From: Onchidella celtica
Taxonomy: Eukaryota > Mollusca > Gastropoda > Systellommatophora > Onchidiidae
DNA: 64,000 nucleotides
Direction of reading: 5' to 3'
Assembly: GCA_963931925.1 (NCBI GenBank)
Contig: OZ007569.1
Coordinates: 66,479,980-66,543,979 of the forward strand
The translations under genes and the position numbers were made by a program. Each line of letters starts with the position of its first letter. Position 1 is the first letter of the stretch. Under the pieces are notes generated by a model. That model was not told the DNA's origin and ran no database searches. It worked only from the letters and a program-made list of their open reading frames with translations. Positions 48,701 through 59,863 of the stretch are shown in pieces.

Positions 48701-51131
48701 AACAAAACTCATTTACATAGGACTAACATGAGGTAATAAATGTGCCTATTACTTTCTGACTCCAAAACATACAGTCTCTCTCTACTTATTACAAATTTTA
48801 CATAAATGTGGGTTCTTGCACTACATGTAGTATTTTTTAAAAACACAAGAAAAAAATGCTGAATATGGTGACACATTTAAACTGGGGGACAAAGTCATTT
48901 GTTTGGTTTCTAAAGACCATTCAGTTTCACTTGCTACAAGAGTCACCCACAGATCACAATGTAAACTAATCTGGCACAAAGGCAAAAAGCATAAACTAAA
49001 GGTGTCATCATATCAATGACAAAATAAAAAAACAAACCATCTAACAATAATAAACAAATCAATTGTTTAATATACCTAATCTTTTTCAGTCTGATTTACT
49101 TCAGATCAAACCCATTTTATGCCCCATTTCCATCACATCCCCAGAAAGGCTATTACTGTACATGATTGCACATGTTAAACTTACTAAAAAGGCATCAAAT
49201 AAAACAAGCGAAACATTTGAGCATTCAAAACTTGTATGTGTCACATAGACAATGTTTACCGAATCCTCTTGTGTAATCATCACGAAAATAATACATGTAA
49301 AGAAAAAATCATTGATGAGTGAAAGGCATCCAGCCCTACAACATTCTCATTGTACAAAATTCATCTGGCCATGTCCCTATGGATTTTTTTCTTATTCCAA
49401 CATGAATCAGAATGAAAGATCTGATGATACTTCAAACACCCACCAGAATGTGAAAGCAGAACCTGATCAGGTCACAGTTGAAATTCCAGCATGACATGCA
49501 CATGTATTTCAAAAACTGGCACAAACATTACCGTTTACTATGCTCACCAAACATTTTAGAGCAACATCCTGACAGAGAATCCTCAGTAAAAACTTATTTA
49601 GCAATAATTTGTATGACATAGGTCAAATCTCCAGTTTTTCAATCCTCTTTCATGGAATCGACTGCACATAGAAGAATAGCAGGCGATTATGGCATTTGAA
49701 TTTATAATTCAAAACATACTGCTATGACACAAGATACAGTAACCTTAGCTCTGCTACAGAAAAAGTTGTGGCATGTTCAAGTAGAGATAGAATTCACTCT
49801 TTGAAATAGCATTGTATTCTGCAAAGACACTGCAACAGACACAATGGAAAATTAAATATGCTATCTGCAACATAGTTATCTTAGTGTAAAAAGTATCGTC
49901 CAAATATTAGAACAGAAAATAACCTTCCATGTACGACAATTTCAATTGTATGTGTTCACTAGAGTAAAGTATTTGGAAAAGAAAGGATATAAGAATATAA
50001 TTTTCTTCTTTTCATCAAACTGTAAAAAAATATAATTAGTTTAGCTAAACTGAGGAAACAAAGACATGCAAAAGCTGAAAAGAAAAAAAAAAGAAAAAAT
50101 AGTTATCATTCTGCATATATCATTTGAGTGTTATGCACACCAGTCTGTAAAAGTTCCTGAAGTCAGACTGCATATATACCATACTCTTTGCAGGAGCCAG
50201 GAGTACTTGGTAGTTTGAGTTTAAAATATCTGAAACATTAACTTTGAAATGAAAAATTCCCGGAAAAAAGTCAAGTTTTGTTGGGCTTCTTATGAAAAGT
50301 AAAAACATCCATCTAGAGGTCTATTTTGTCATGGGGGTTCTGCATGGACAGATGCTCCTAAAATTGGGTTGCCCTTCTTTCCACATGACTTATTTTCTCG
50401 ATTACCTATCAAACACATAGTCAGCCACTTTGCAGTTTGTTTGCATATAACACAGAAAAAATAATTTCCATCAACTATTCATCCATGAAACACGCAGTAT
50501 TTATTTCAAGGCTCTATGGATCCTGTTAAACAGAGGAAATTTGAGATGATGTTGACGAAAGAAAAGAGAAAGTATGGTACATAAGAAGAAAGAGCAAAAG
50601 TCAGAGATCCCATGAGGATTCCTTATATGTAAGAAAAATCTTACAAAGCAAAATACTGGAATGCAGAGTTACTTTGATCAATAATGAGACATAAATACAG
50701 TGGATGAGAGAGCAACAAAGCACATGAAACAACAGAAAGTGTATTTCGTCTTTTTTCTTTCACTTTACAATTTTCATCATTAAATTACTGGCTACAACCA
50801 ATGATGATTTGTTCAGTTTCATCAAGTTTTTGATAATAACTAATAGAAAAATTTATCTGACAGGTAGATGTATCTTTTTATAATTAAAACAAGTGTGAGG
50901 ATGAAAGATCAAAATATAAATGTTACAACAACTGACAGAAATTATTGACAGCATGAATAATTGGCTAGTCATAAGGTGTGTCAGCTGATAGTATTGCACT
51001 GTATAAAGAGAAATTAAAAGTTGGATTAAAAAGTAAATGCTGCACAGTCAATCCTGAGACATTACAAGTTTTTTACTGTATGATTAAGAGCTATTGTAAA
51101 GGTTGAAGCAAAAACAAGATTAAAAAGACAT
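45720..51131. other. Gene-free A-rich stretch left of the LTR element
   Basis: Apart from one SINE (47293-47750) and a 15-G run at 46228-46242, I see no coding exon, RNA gene or repeat array. The + strand is rich in A runs. It may be 3' UTR or intron of a minus-strand gene. A + strand frame ending at 49494 closes with a hydrophilic 28-residue stretch but has no supporting signals. Confidence 0.45.
47293..47750 (+). mobile_element. Near full-length tRNA-derived SINE (tail type A)
   Basis: The head (47296-47370) has an A-box-like TGGCTCAATGACTACGG and a B-box-like GGATTCGAGTCCC, as in a tRNA-derived Pol III promoter. The central domain follows with CTTCTCGGATAAGGATG, GTGCACGTTAAAGATACC and GAAGAGCAGGCCG. 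Then come a C-rich linker, and a tail with GACGACGACG, CCAGTTGTAACTGG and CCCAAATGGGATTAAAGA, ending in an A/C simple tail (ATACAAAAACAC). It is the reference copy for the fragments at 5.8, 18.7 and 34.7 kb. Confidence 0.85.
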
Positions 51132-52355
51132 TGTCATGATTCGGATATTATTAAAACTCACGCAGAGAGTGAGTTGTTTTGTTACCAGGGCCATGAAAAA
51201 TTGGCTGGTGGCCTTGAACGGTCCTCGCCAAATTATAGTTGGTGAGTAAATAAATGTAAAGTTAAACTGTTAGATTCACGCTTGTGGGTTTTAATGTTCG
51301 TGATTAATAAGTAATGGAGTAGGGGTGAAACAAGGTGGGGACAGTTGACATTGTTAAGTATGACTAGACAAGTTTTTGCACGTTAACTGGCTGGTAGAAT
51401 AGTGCAGACGTATTACTACAGTTAAAATGGTGGGAGGTTTCGACCTATGAGATAGCTGAACTAATTGGGCCAGCGGACTAGCACGCTGGGTAGTTAGATA
51501 GTATATAACATCGTGTAACGTTCAGATTAGGGGAATACAGACGAGAGAAGCATCGTTTCGTGAAGTATCTCCGGTTGGCCAGTACCTGAACTGTGTGGTC
51601 TGAAGACTAAGAAGTCCTTGCTAACGGACTGACTGAGCTCTAGAAAGAAAGGTCTGAGTGGGCTGACCTTTGAAAGCCCACGCTGCGCTATTTTGATGTT
51701 CGCGCCTCCCAGTAGGCGTGAGCAATGGTAATATATCTTAATTATTCAAGTATAATAGAGATCGGAGATAGAGAGAGAACTACAGCCTCATAGGAAGACT
51801 AAGGAAACCCCAGCTGGCACTCGACCACGAGTGCCCTGTATGATAGATCTATTGCCATAGTATGATTGGAATAATATAGCACATTGTTGATGAATTGAAT
51901 AGTGATTGTGCATAAAATATAGTCTTTTGGCAACTGCTTAAATTACCTACAAGCCGAAGAGTGCTTCTGTAGGCTTTGAACGTACTGGGCTCTCCTAACA
52001 TTTAAGCCCATATGATTTATGGAGAGTTTGCCTGGCGACTGGCCAGTGGCGACTCAACTGTCACTTTAAATTGATATCCAGTTTCGTATAATATACCTAT
52101 TTACTATTGATTGCAGTACCTCCATAGTTACATGAATATCATTGGTTAAGTTATTAATTAGAGTTTTTGGTTTGAATATATACCTCTATTGTCTTTTGTT
52201 TTGTTATTAATATTTATGTAAACTATGGCCTGACCGGCCTGACATATATACGCTCTAGTTATTTAGTACTTTTCTTGTGTGGTTGTGTCCGAGTGTGAGT
52301 TAGCTGCCTCTCGTGCAGTCGTAACATCCCCAAGACCCTAACTCTGCTCGTGACA
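51132..52355 (+). repeat. 5' LTR (1224 bp)
   Basis: It starts TGTCATGATTCGG and ends CTCTGCTCGTGACA. The terminal five bases form a perfect inverted repeat TGTCA/TGACA. I read it against the 3' LTR at a constant offset of 7508 bases and saw no difference. At 1224 bp it is long for a Ty3/gypsy LTR. Confidence 0.97.
51502..51508 (+). promoter_or_regulatory. Possible TATA box of the 5' LTR
   Basis: TATATAA lies 370 bases into the LTR, and a TTCAGATT initiator-like site follows near 51521. The same sequence is in the 3' LTR at 59010-59016. The transcription start, and so the U3/R border, is inferred only from this motif; the spacing is a little short for a classical TATA-to-start distance. Confidence 0.3.
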
Positions 52356-53544
52356 TCTGGAGGGGACCCCACTGACATCTGAAGAGGACCCGTCACCTTC
52401 TGACATCTAGAGAACACTACTATCATCGGAAGAGGACCCCGTCAACAGCTGCAGGTCTACCACTCTAAGACTCCACTGTTATTTATGTAATTTTTGTAGT
52501 TTATAGTTTTGTATACTGCTGATTTTTTTGTTTGTTTCTCCCCCACATGTCTGGCATGTCCTCTCGTCATTGATCCTGGGACCACTACGAGGGACTGACA
52601 GCTAGCATCAGGAAAAGACAAGACCAGCGCTGTGGACCAAAGGAAAGAGCCAGTCCATTTTGCCCAGTTAAGTGAACCATCTGTATTTGTCTTCGTTTGA
52701 GGGGTTCGTCGTTCCAGCTCCCCTACTTTTGACAGGCATTATTTTTTTCTTTTGTGTTAGATTAGATAGGCGGGAGGTTGGAAGGGATCGAGACTTAGCA
52801 TACCTCTTTTTGCCAGACTAGCAGATCTAGATGGCGTTTAAAACGGATAGGAGATACGCTTTGCCTTGAATAGTTCTGTAGGGACCTGTTATTCGTATAG
52901 ATTGTTAGCGTTCTATCTTCCTCGTATTTTAGGAAGACGTCTCTCTTGTTCTTTTTCTTACCTTTTTGTAGATAGTTTCAGGTTAGTCAGGTCTGTTGTC
53001 GTTTGTTCTTTCTGTTAGTCTCGTCTTACTCTCCATGTAATTCTTTTCCATTATAGTGTTGCATTATTATATTTTGTATTCATACTTGCTATATTATTGC
53101 CTGGGATAAATCACGTGTCTAGGGCACGTTGAGAGATAATCTGGATATTAGAGTTGTTAGGCTGGTATAGCCAAGGAAGTTCATATCGTGAATATTGATT
53201 TATTCCGATTTATAGCAGAGGGAACGCTGCTAGGAGTGTACGGAAAATACACTGGGAATATTACATTGGTATCGTTAGTAACGACCAATCACGGAAGCAG
53301 TAGACTCACTGCTTGAGGATTAGGAGAAATAAGTGGAGTTAAGTGATCACTGAGATAGCTCAACCACTACTTGGTTGACTAAGACGTACAGTTTGTTGTT
53401 GATTTCGTTAATTTCGTTCATACTGCAGGAACGAGCACCCGCAGAGTGCAATTGATAAATTGCTTCAAGGGAGAATAAAGTTGGAGATTTTTCAGGAGCT
53501 GTCCTCGATTAGGACATTATTATATCGTATTATCGACCGATATC
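52356..53544 (+). other. Untranslated leader with putative primer-binding site and reiterated motif
   Basis: Two bases after the LTR a TGG begins (52358), as expected for a tRNA primer-binding site (TGGAGGGGACCCC). I cannot name the tRNA. The motif TGACATCTGGAGGGGACC, which spans the LTR end, recurs imperfectly at 52373 (TGACATCTGAAGAGGACCC), 52401 (TGACATCTAGAGAAC) and 52424 (ATCATCGGAAGAGGACCCC). The rest of the 1.2-kb leader has stops in all frames. Confidence 0.6.
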
Positions 53545-56500
53545 ATGGCCGAACTACAGAAATATTTGGAACTGGCCCAATCATTTGGCATACCGGAAGC
53601 TCAGCGTGCTTCTTGGGTAGACCAGAAACTGAAAGAAGAACGAGAAGAAAAGGCCGCGGAGAGATTACGAGAAGAAAAGGCCGCGGAGAGATTACGAGAA
53701 GAAAAGGCCGCGGAGAGATTACGAGAAGAAAAGGCCGCGGAGATATTACGAGAAGAAAAAGCCGCGGAACGAGAAGATAGAGCCGCGGAACGCGCGGAAA
53801 AACAGGCTCAAAGAGAGTACGAGCTCGCTTTGAAACAGTTAGAAGCGAAGCAAGCCCAACCTACCGGGGCTCCGGAAGTTACTTCCAATAATAAAACGAA
53901 GCCTAAATTGCCAACCTTTAATGATAAGGTTGATCGTATTGATTCCTACCTACACCGCTTCGAACTCCATGCCGTTTGCGCGGGATGGCAGCGTAGTGAG
54001 TACACGTCATGCCTCGCCAATCTTTTGACAGGGAGAGCGTTGGAAGTTTTCCATAGCCTCACTATTGATGACGCTAGGGACTATGACATTCTAAAGACCG
54101 CGCTATTAAAGCGTTTCCAACATACGGAAGATGGATTTCATAAGCGTTTCCGCGATTGCAAGCCGGAGGCATCTGAGAATTTCTCTACTTACGTGGACCG
54201 CCTCCGCCACCTACTCAGCCGTTGGACTGAGTTGGCCGGTGTGGAAGAGGGAAACTATAAGAAACTATATGATTTGATAATTAAAGACCAAATATATATG
54301 TCCTGCCACACGGACCTGGTGGCGCATTTTAAGGAACAAGCCCCCAAAACTACCGTCGAGATAACATCGATAGCGGAACGGTATGCTGCAGCTCACCCTA
54401 ATCGATCGTTAGCTAAAGCTAAAGTAAACGAACCGTGTTACGCCGGCGCTGCTACTAAGACACCGGTACCGTCGAGACAATCAAGACAGCCCTTTCGACA
54501 GTCGCCGCAGGTTCGTCCACGGTCCGAGCCGCCGGTTAGCAGGAGGCAACCGAATCCCCATAAATTTTCTCGGGACTGGGAACCCCGATATACACGTCCT
54601 TTCCCTACCGGAGGACCGCGTAACAACTACTATCAAGCGCCCACATTTCCTTCTTATCGAGGTACACCTCGAAGGGATGATAATCCAGTCTACTGTTATA
54701 GATGTGGCGCCGGAGGCCACATTGCGCGACAATGCAGAGTTAGATTAGATGCGGCAAATGCATGCTCTGTAGCATTCACCGAAAACCGCGGTTACAGAAC
54801 TAGGAATGCCGAAACCGTAGATAAAGTTATTCCAGTGATGTCCGCCCTCCACGAGCGAGGCGCGCTGACATTGTATGAGGGACGAGTAAACGCCATACGA
54901 GCATCCGTATTGCGAGATTCAGGCTGTACGACCGTCGGTGTACGTGAATCCCTGGTCCGTCCTGCACAACTCCTGGATCGCGATGCGACTTGCATTACTT
55001 TTGGTGGTTCAGTTGAACATTTTCGTTTGGCGGAAATATATATTGACACACCGTTTATAACTGGTGTTGTCACGGCCTGCGTGCTACCAAATCCGGTCGC
55101 CGACCTAATCATTGGGAATATTCCCCACTTAAAGGACGTCTCCGATTGCGAACTCGGGATTTGGGATGATAACGACATTGCGTGTGTCACGACAAGACAA
55201 CAATCGCGTCGCCAGAGTGACGACACATTACGATCGCCTGTCGTCGATTTGGATGTAACCCCCGAGATTTTTCGTAACGAACAGCGCACAGATCCATCAC
55301 TAAAGCCCCTCTTTGCTAAGATTGATCCGGACAACCCGGATACATCCAGGTTCTGCCTTAAAGACGACCTCCTATATCGCGTTTTTCGGGGAAAGCGCGA
55401 AACTATTTTGCAATTGGTCATACCGAGATCATTTCGCCGAGACATCACCCGCCTCGCGCACGACACGCCATTGGCGGGCCACCAAGGCAAAGCGAGAACA
55501 AAATCGAGAGTCCTGTCTCAGTTTTTTTGGCCCGGGGTTTACGGGGACATAAATAGCTATGTGTCGCGTTGCGATACATGCCAGAAAAGAACCCCCAAAG
55601 GAAAAACTTCGCGGGCGCCTATACAAGAGATGCCGCCGGTTTCCACTCCATTTCAGCGAGTTGCCGTCGACATCGTCGGGCCATTACCGAAGTCGGATAG
55701 AGGCCATCGGTTTATTCTATCAGTAATCGATTATGCCACCCGTTGGCCTGAGGCTGTCCCTTTAAAGGAAATATCGGCCGATCACGTCGCCGAGGCATTG
55801 GTGACCATATTCACACGTGTCGGATTCCCGTCCGAATTATTATCTGATAGAGGTCCGCAATTCACCTCTGACCTTTTCAGGAAAGTATTGGAACTCACGG
55901 GCATTAGGCAGAAACTTACGTCGCCATACCATCCACAGTCCAATGGCTGTTGCGAGCGCTGGAATGCCACCATGAAAACTATGCTGGCACGCGTTTCCGC
56001 CGATAGACCTGGTGACTGGGACCGTCGACTTCCGGCCATCTTGTTCGCATATAGGGAACTCCCAAATGCGACAACGGGTTTTTCCCCGTTTGAACTGTTA
56101 TACGGTCGAAAACCACGTGGCCCGATGGCCATTTTACGCGATTTATACGCCGGTTCTGATACCGACGTTCCTGATACGCGATCCGCGTATCAGTACATAG
56201 TCGATCTCCGACATAGAATAGTTAATGCATGCGACCTGGCTCGACAATTTGCATGCGTACGGACCAGGTCATTTATAGGATATCGCGATCAGGGTAGTCG
56301 GTTAAGAACCCTGTCAGTCGGAGATCGGGCATTGGTGCTGTTACCAGAAACGAATAACAAACTACTCCTCACTTGGAAAGGCCCCTTTCTAGTTAAAAAG
56401 CGACTCTCGAGAGTTAATTATCTCATTACCATACGTGGTAACGATAAGGTGTACCATATTAATATGTTGAAAAAGTATCTTACCGATGATCAAACTCATC

Positions 56501-58020
56501 ACGATCATTCATGCCATGTTGTGGCCCAAGCAAACGCAGCGATGGTCACTATCGATGACAACGACCGGGAGCCATTATCTATGACAAGATCGCTCCTATC
56601 CTTGCAAGCCACAGAGGACGCGACTTCCGTTAATATCAATCCAGAGCTGGATCAAAGTAAGACACAGGACATCATGAATCTTGTTCGGGAGTTTTCGCCA
56701 GTATTCACTGATTTGCCGGGTAAAACATCCTTAGTTCAACACGTCATCCGGTTGCACTCGGACGTACCCGTGTTTGTCAAACCCTACCCGCGCCCGCTGC
56801 AAGCGCACGACACCATACAGTCCGAGGTGGAAAAGATGCTCAGCTTAGGAGTCATTGAGCGCTCGACGAGCCCTTACTGCTCGCCGATTGTACTAGTAAA
56901 GAAAACAGACGGTTCCGTTAGATTTTGTATCGATTACAGGAAGCTTAACGCCCTAACCATTTACGATGCTGAACCTATCCCGAATCAGGAAGATCTATTT
57001 GCGCGATTGGCCGAGTCGTCCGTGTTTTCGAAAATAGATTTGGCTAAAGGCTACTGGCAAATCCCAATGGAAGAGGCCAGTAAACAGTACACAGCGTTTC
57101 AGACCCCTATGGGTCTCATGCAATGGAGATTCATGCCATTCGGTCTCGTAACGGCACCAGCGACATTTGCGAGGATGATGAACATCCTATTGCAGCAGAC
57201 ACCATGCGTCCTAAGCTACTTTGACGACATTTGCGCTTTCCATACGGATTGGAAAGGCCACTTAGAAGCACTTCGTCAAGTGCTTAGTAAACTTCGAGAT
57301 GCCGGGCTTACAGCTAAGCCTAGCAAAGTCTTCCTGGGTTATACGCAGATTAACTTTCTGGGACATACTATCGCCAAAGGCGTCCAAACACCGGACGACA
57401 GTAAGATAAGTAAGATTTTAAAACTCCAGGCTCCTCATACTAAGAAGCAGGTTCGTAGCCTGTTAGGCTTCTTAAGCTATTATCGGAAATTTGTTCCTAA
57501 TTTTTCGGCCCTTACGGCCCCGTTATCCGATCTTACAAGAAAAGACAGACCCAACAAAATTACCTGGAATACGCAGTGCGCCACCGCGCTCGCGACAGTG
57601 CAGCAACTGTTCTCCAGTTCGCCGCTGCTTATACTACCGAATATTAGGCGCACCTTCACCGTCCGAACTGACGCGTCGGACCAGGGAATTGGAGCTGTTT
57701 TGCTTCAGGAAAGAGATGGCTTATTGCGCCCTTGTATGTACGCTAGCCGGAAATTACTTCCGAGAGAGCAGAGATACGCTATTATAGAGCGAGAATGCCT
57801 GGCGATTGTATACGCCGTAGACGCGTTTTCCCGCTACCTACTTATGACAGAATTCGTCATCGAGACAGACCATAAACCGTTGTTATTTTTAAAATCGAAC
57901 CGAGCCAAGAACGCTCGTTTGACCAGATGGAGTCTGGCCCTTCAGGAATACCGCTTCATTATAAAGGCCATTCCTGGTGGAGATAATGTCCATGCCGACC
58001 TATTATCACGGTTACCTTAA
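53545..58020 (+). CDS. Gag-Pol polyprotein, order Gag-PR-INT-RT-RNase H (Gmr1-type Ty3/gypsy)
   Basis: This 1491-residue product would form particles, copy the element RNA and integrate the cDNA. Residues 28-100 form a charged coiled coil with five REEKAAERL-like nonapeptides. About 119-285 is a retrotransposon capsid (SCAN-related) region. A CCHC knuckle has C384, C387, H392 and C397. The aspartic protease motif is D458-S-G. Integrase shows an HHCC finger (H639, H646, C676, C679), catalytic D709, D768 and E804 (D,D35E) and a GPF module at 946-948. Reverse transcriptase has D1165 and the YFDD box (1225-1228). RNase H has D1376, E1417 and D1442. The end, HADLLSRLP, is the usual Ty3/gypsy terminus. 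The start is in ATCATGG context. There is no stop or frameshift between Gag and Pol, and no envelope gene. Confidence 0.97.
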   Translation: MAELQKYLELAQSFGIPEAQRASWVDQKLKEEREEKAAERLREEKAAERLREEKAAERLREEKAAEILREEKAAEREDRAAERAEKQAQREYELALKQLEAKQAQPTGAPEVTSNNKTKPKLPTFNDKVDRIDSYLHRFELHAVCAGWQRSEYTSCLANLLTGRALEVFHSLTIDDARDYDILKTALLKRFQHTEDGFHKRFRDCKPEASENFSTYVDRLRHLLSRWTELAGVEEGNYKKLYDLIIKDQIYMSCHTDLVAHFKEQAPKTTVEITSIAERYAAAHPNRSLAKAKVNEPCYAGAATKTPVPSRQSRQPFRQSPQVRPRSEPPVSRRQPNPHKFSRDWEPRYTRPFPTGGPRNNYYQAPTFPSYRGTPRRDDNPVYCYRCGAGGHIARQCRVRLDAANACSVAFTENRGYRTRNAETVDKVIPVMSALHERGALTLYEGRVNAIRASVLRDSGCTTVGVRESLVRPAQLLDRDATCITFGGSVEHFRLAEIYIDTPFITGVVTACVLPNPVADLIIGNIPHLKDVSDCELGIWDDNDIACVTTRQQSRRQSDDTLRSPVVDLDVTPEIFRNEQRTDPSLKPLFAKIDPDNPDTSRFCLKDDLLYRVFRGKRETILQLVIPRSFRRDITRLAHDTPLAGHQGKARTKSRVLSQFFWPGVYGDINSYVSRCDTCQKRTPKGKTSRAPIQEMPPVSTPFQRVAVDIVGPLPKSDRGHRFILSVIDYATRWPEAVPLKEISADHVAEALVTIFTRVGFPSELLSDRGPQFTSDLFRKVLELTGIRQKLTSPYHPQSNGCCERWNATMKTMLARVSADRPGDWDRRLPAILFAYRELPNATTGFSPFELLYGRKPRGPMAILRDLYAGSDTDVPDTRSAYQYIVDLRHRIVNACDLARQFACVRTRSFIGYRDQGSRLRTLSVGDRALVLLPETNNKLLLTWKGPFLVKKRLSRVNYLITIRGNDKVYHINMLKKYLTDDQTHHDHSCHVVAQANAAMVTIDDNDREPLSMTRSLLSLQATEDATSVNINPELDQSKTQDIMNLVREFSPVFTDLPGKTSLVQHVIRLHSDVPVFVKPYPRPLQAHDTIQSEVEKMLSLGVIERSTSPYCSPIVLVKKTDGSVRFCIDYRKLNALTIYDAEPIPNQEDLFARLAESSVFSKIDLAKGYWQIPMEEASKQYTAFQTPMGLMQWRFMPFGLVTAPATFARMMNILLQQTPCVLSYFDDICAFHTDWKGHLEALRQVLSKLRDAGLTAKPSKVFLGYTQINFLGHTIAKGVQTPDDSKISKILKLQAPHTKKQVRSLLGFLSYYRKFVPNFSALTAPLSDLTRKDRPNKITWNTQCATALATVQQLFSSSPLLILPNIRRTFTVRTDASDQGIGAVLLQERDGLLRPCMYASRKLLPREQRYAIIERECLAIVYAVDAFSRYLLMTEFVIETDHKPLLFLKSNRAKNARLTRWSLALQEYRFIIKAIPGGDNVHADLLSRLP
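53640..53775 (+). repeat. 27-bp tandem repeat inside gag, five units
   Basis: Units of CGAGAAGAAAAGGCCGCGGA plus GAGATTA recur head to tail. The first three are almost identical and the last two are diverged. Each encodes nine residues (REEKAAERL), so repeat number can change without breaking the frame. The protein shows a heptad-free but strongly helical, alternately charged pattern. Confidence 0.93.
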
Positions 58021-58639
58021 TCTTGTTGTATTTTAGTCTGTCATATGTATTGGCGTTGGATACTGATTAGCACCTCATTCAGAGACCGAGGGATGGTATC
58101 ACATATTGTTCACCCATTGTGAACACTTTTCACCTACCCCTGTGCTTTCCTTTGTTCCAACAGCTATTTTACTGACGTCGACCCGTATTTTGGCCACACC
58201 AGACGTTGTTGCCCAGGGTCGAGGACGAGAAGATCATGGCAGACCAGGAGTCCAGATCCACTAATGCCATCGATGCTACTATAGTTATCTTTTCTTGAGT
58301 ATTATTCATTGTATGTATGCATTCCTGATGACATTCGCACAGGATCAGTGTTGTACTCTAAAATTTTAGAGTTATGATTGTTAATGTCTACCTATTTAGA
58401 GGTAAGATTTAATCCTCAGAGAGATATATACTTTTGGACGGAGCCTTAAGATTTTCATGAAGTTTTGTCCATCAATGATACCCGTCCTGTAGGTTTTTTT
58501 CAACTTTAGTACTAGTCTTAGTTATTACCTAGTATTCTTAGTTAAGTTAACCTTTCGAGCAATTTCTCGACTCATGCCTTCCCTTTACGATAATAATTTA
58601 TATCGTTAAAATTGCAAATTTTAACTGGGGTGGGGGATG
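58021..58639 (+). other. 3' untranslated part of the element with polypurine tract
   Basis: There is no open frame of note, so no envelope or extra gene. Directly before the 3' LTR lies GGGGTGGGGGATG (58627-58639), a G-rich polypurine tract with one T interruption on each side of the G5. It would prime plus-strand synthesis. Confidence 0.8.
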
Positions 58640-59863
58640 TGTCATGATTCGGATATTATTAAAACTCACGCAGAGAGTGAGTTGTTTTGTTACCAGGGCC
58701 ATGAAAAATTGGCTGGTGGCCTTGAACGGTCCTCGCCAAATTATAGTTGGTGAGTAAATAAATGTAAAGTTAAACTGTTAGATTCACGCTTGTGGGTTTT
58801 AATGTTCGTGATTAATAAGTAATGGAGTAGGGGTGAAACAAGGTGGGGACAGTTGACATTGTTAAGTATGACTAGACAAGTTTTTGCACGTTAACTGGCT
58901 GGTAGAATAGTGCAGACGTATTACTACAGTTAAAATGGTGGGAGGTTTCGACCTATGAGATAGCTGAACTAATTGGGCCAGCGGACTAGCACGCTGGGTA
59001 GTTAGATAGTATATAACATCGTGTAACGTTCAGATTAGGGGAATACAGACGAGAGAAGCATCGTTTCGTGAAGTATCTCCGGTTGGCCAGTACCTGAACT
59101 GTGTGGTCTGAAGACTAAGAAGTCCTTGCTAACGGACTGACTGAGCTCTAGAAAGAAAGGTCTGAGTGGGCTGACCTTTGAAAGCCCACGCTGCGCTATT
59201 TTGATGTTCGCGCCTCCCAGTAGGCGTGAGCAATGGTAATATATCTTAATTATTCAAGTATAATAGAGATCGGAGATAGAGAGAGAACTACAGCCTCATA
59301 GGAAGACTAAGGAAACCCCAGCTGGCACTCGACCACGAGTGCCCTGTATGATAGATCTATTGCCATAGTATGATTGGAATAATATAGCACATTGTTGATG
59401 AATTGAATAGTGATTGTGCATAAAATATAGTCTTTTGGCAACTGCTTAAATTACCTACAAGCCGAAGAGTGCTTCTGTAGGCTTTGAACGTACTGGGCTC
59501 TCCTAACATTTAAGCCCATATGATTTATGGAGAGTTTGCCTGGCGACTGGCCAGTGGCGACTCAACTGTCACTTTAAATTGATATCCAGTTTCGTATAAT
59601 ATACCTATTTACTATTGATTGCAGTACCTCCATAGTTACATGAATATCATTGGTTAAGTTATTAATTAGAGTTTTTGGTTTGAATATATACCTCTATTGT
59701 CTTTTGTTTTGTTATTAATATTTATGTAAACTATGGCCTGACCGGCCTGACATATATACGCTCTAGTTATTTAGTACTTTTCTTGTGTGGTTGTGTCCGA
59801 GTGTGAGTTAGCTGCCTCTCGTGCAGTCGTAACATCCCCAAGACCCTAACTCTGCTCGTGACA
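58640..59863 (+). repeat. 3' LTR (1224 bp)
   Basis: It has the same length, ends and internal sequence as the 5' LTR in my reading. It is followed directly by the target duplication GACAT and then host DNA (AGTTTTCAGATT). Confidence 0.97.

Noticed and set aside
49252-49494. Frame ending in a hydrophilic 28-residue stretch
   Set aside because: No acceptor or neighbouring exon supports it, and the surrounding DNA is uniformly non-coding.
53460-53780. 106-codon frame overlapping the start of gag
   Set aside because: It is out of frame with Gag and its second half is the shifted reading of the 27-bp repeat. At most it could act as an upstream frame.
54792-55490. 232-codon minus-strand frame and other minus frames inside the retrotransposon
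   Set aside because: They are antisense to protease and integrase codons that are clearly conserved on the + strand. No motif is found.
58021-58639. Search for an envelope gene after pol
   Set aside because: The interval is only about 0.6 kb and has stops in all frames, so the element is a retrotransposon without env.
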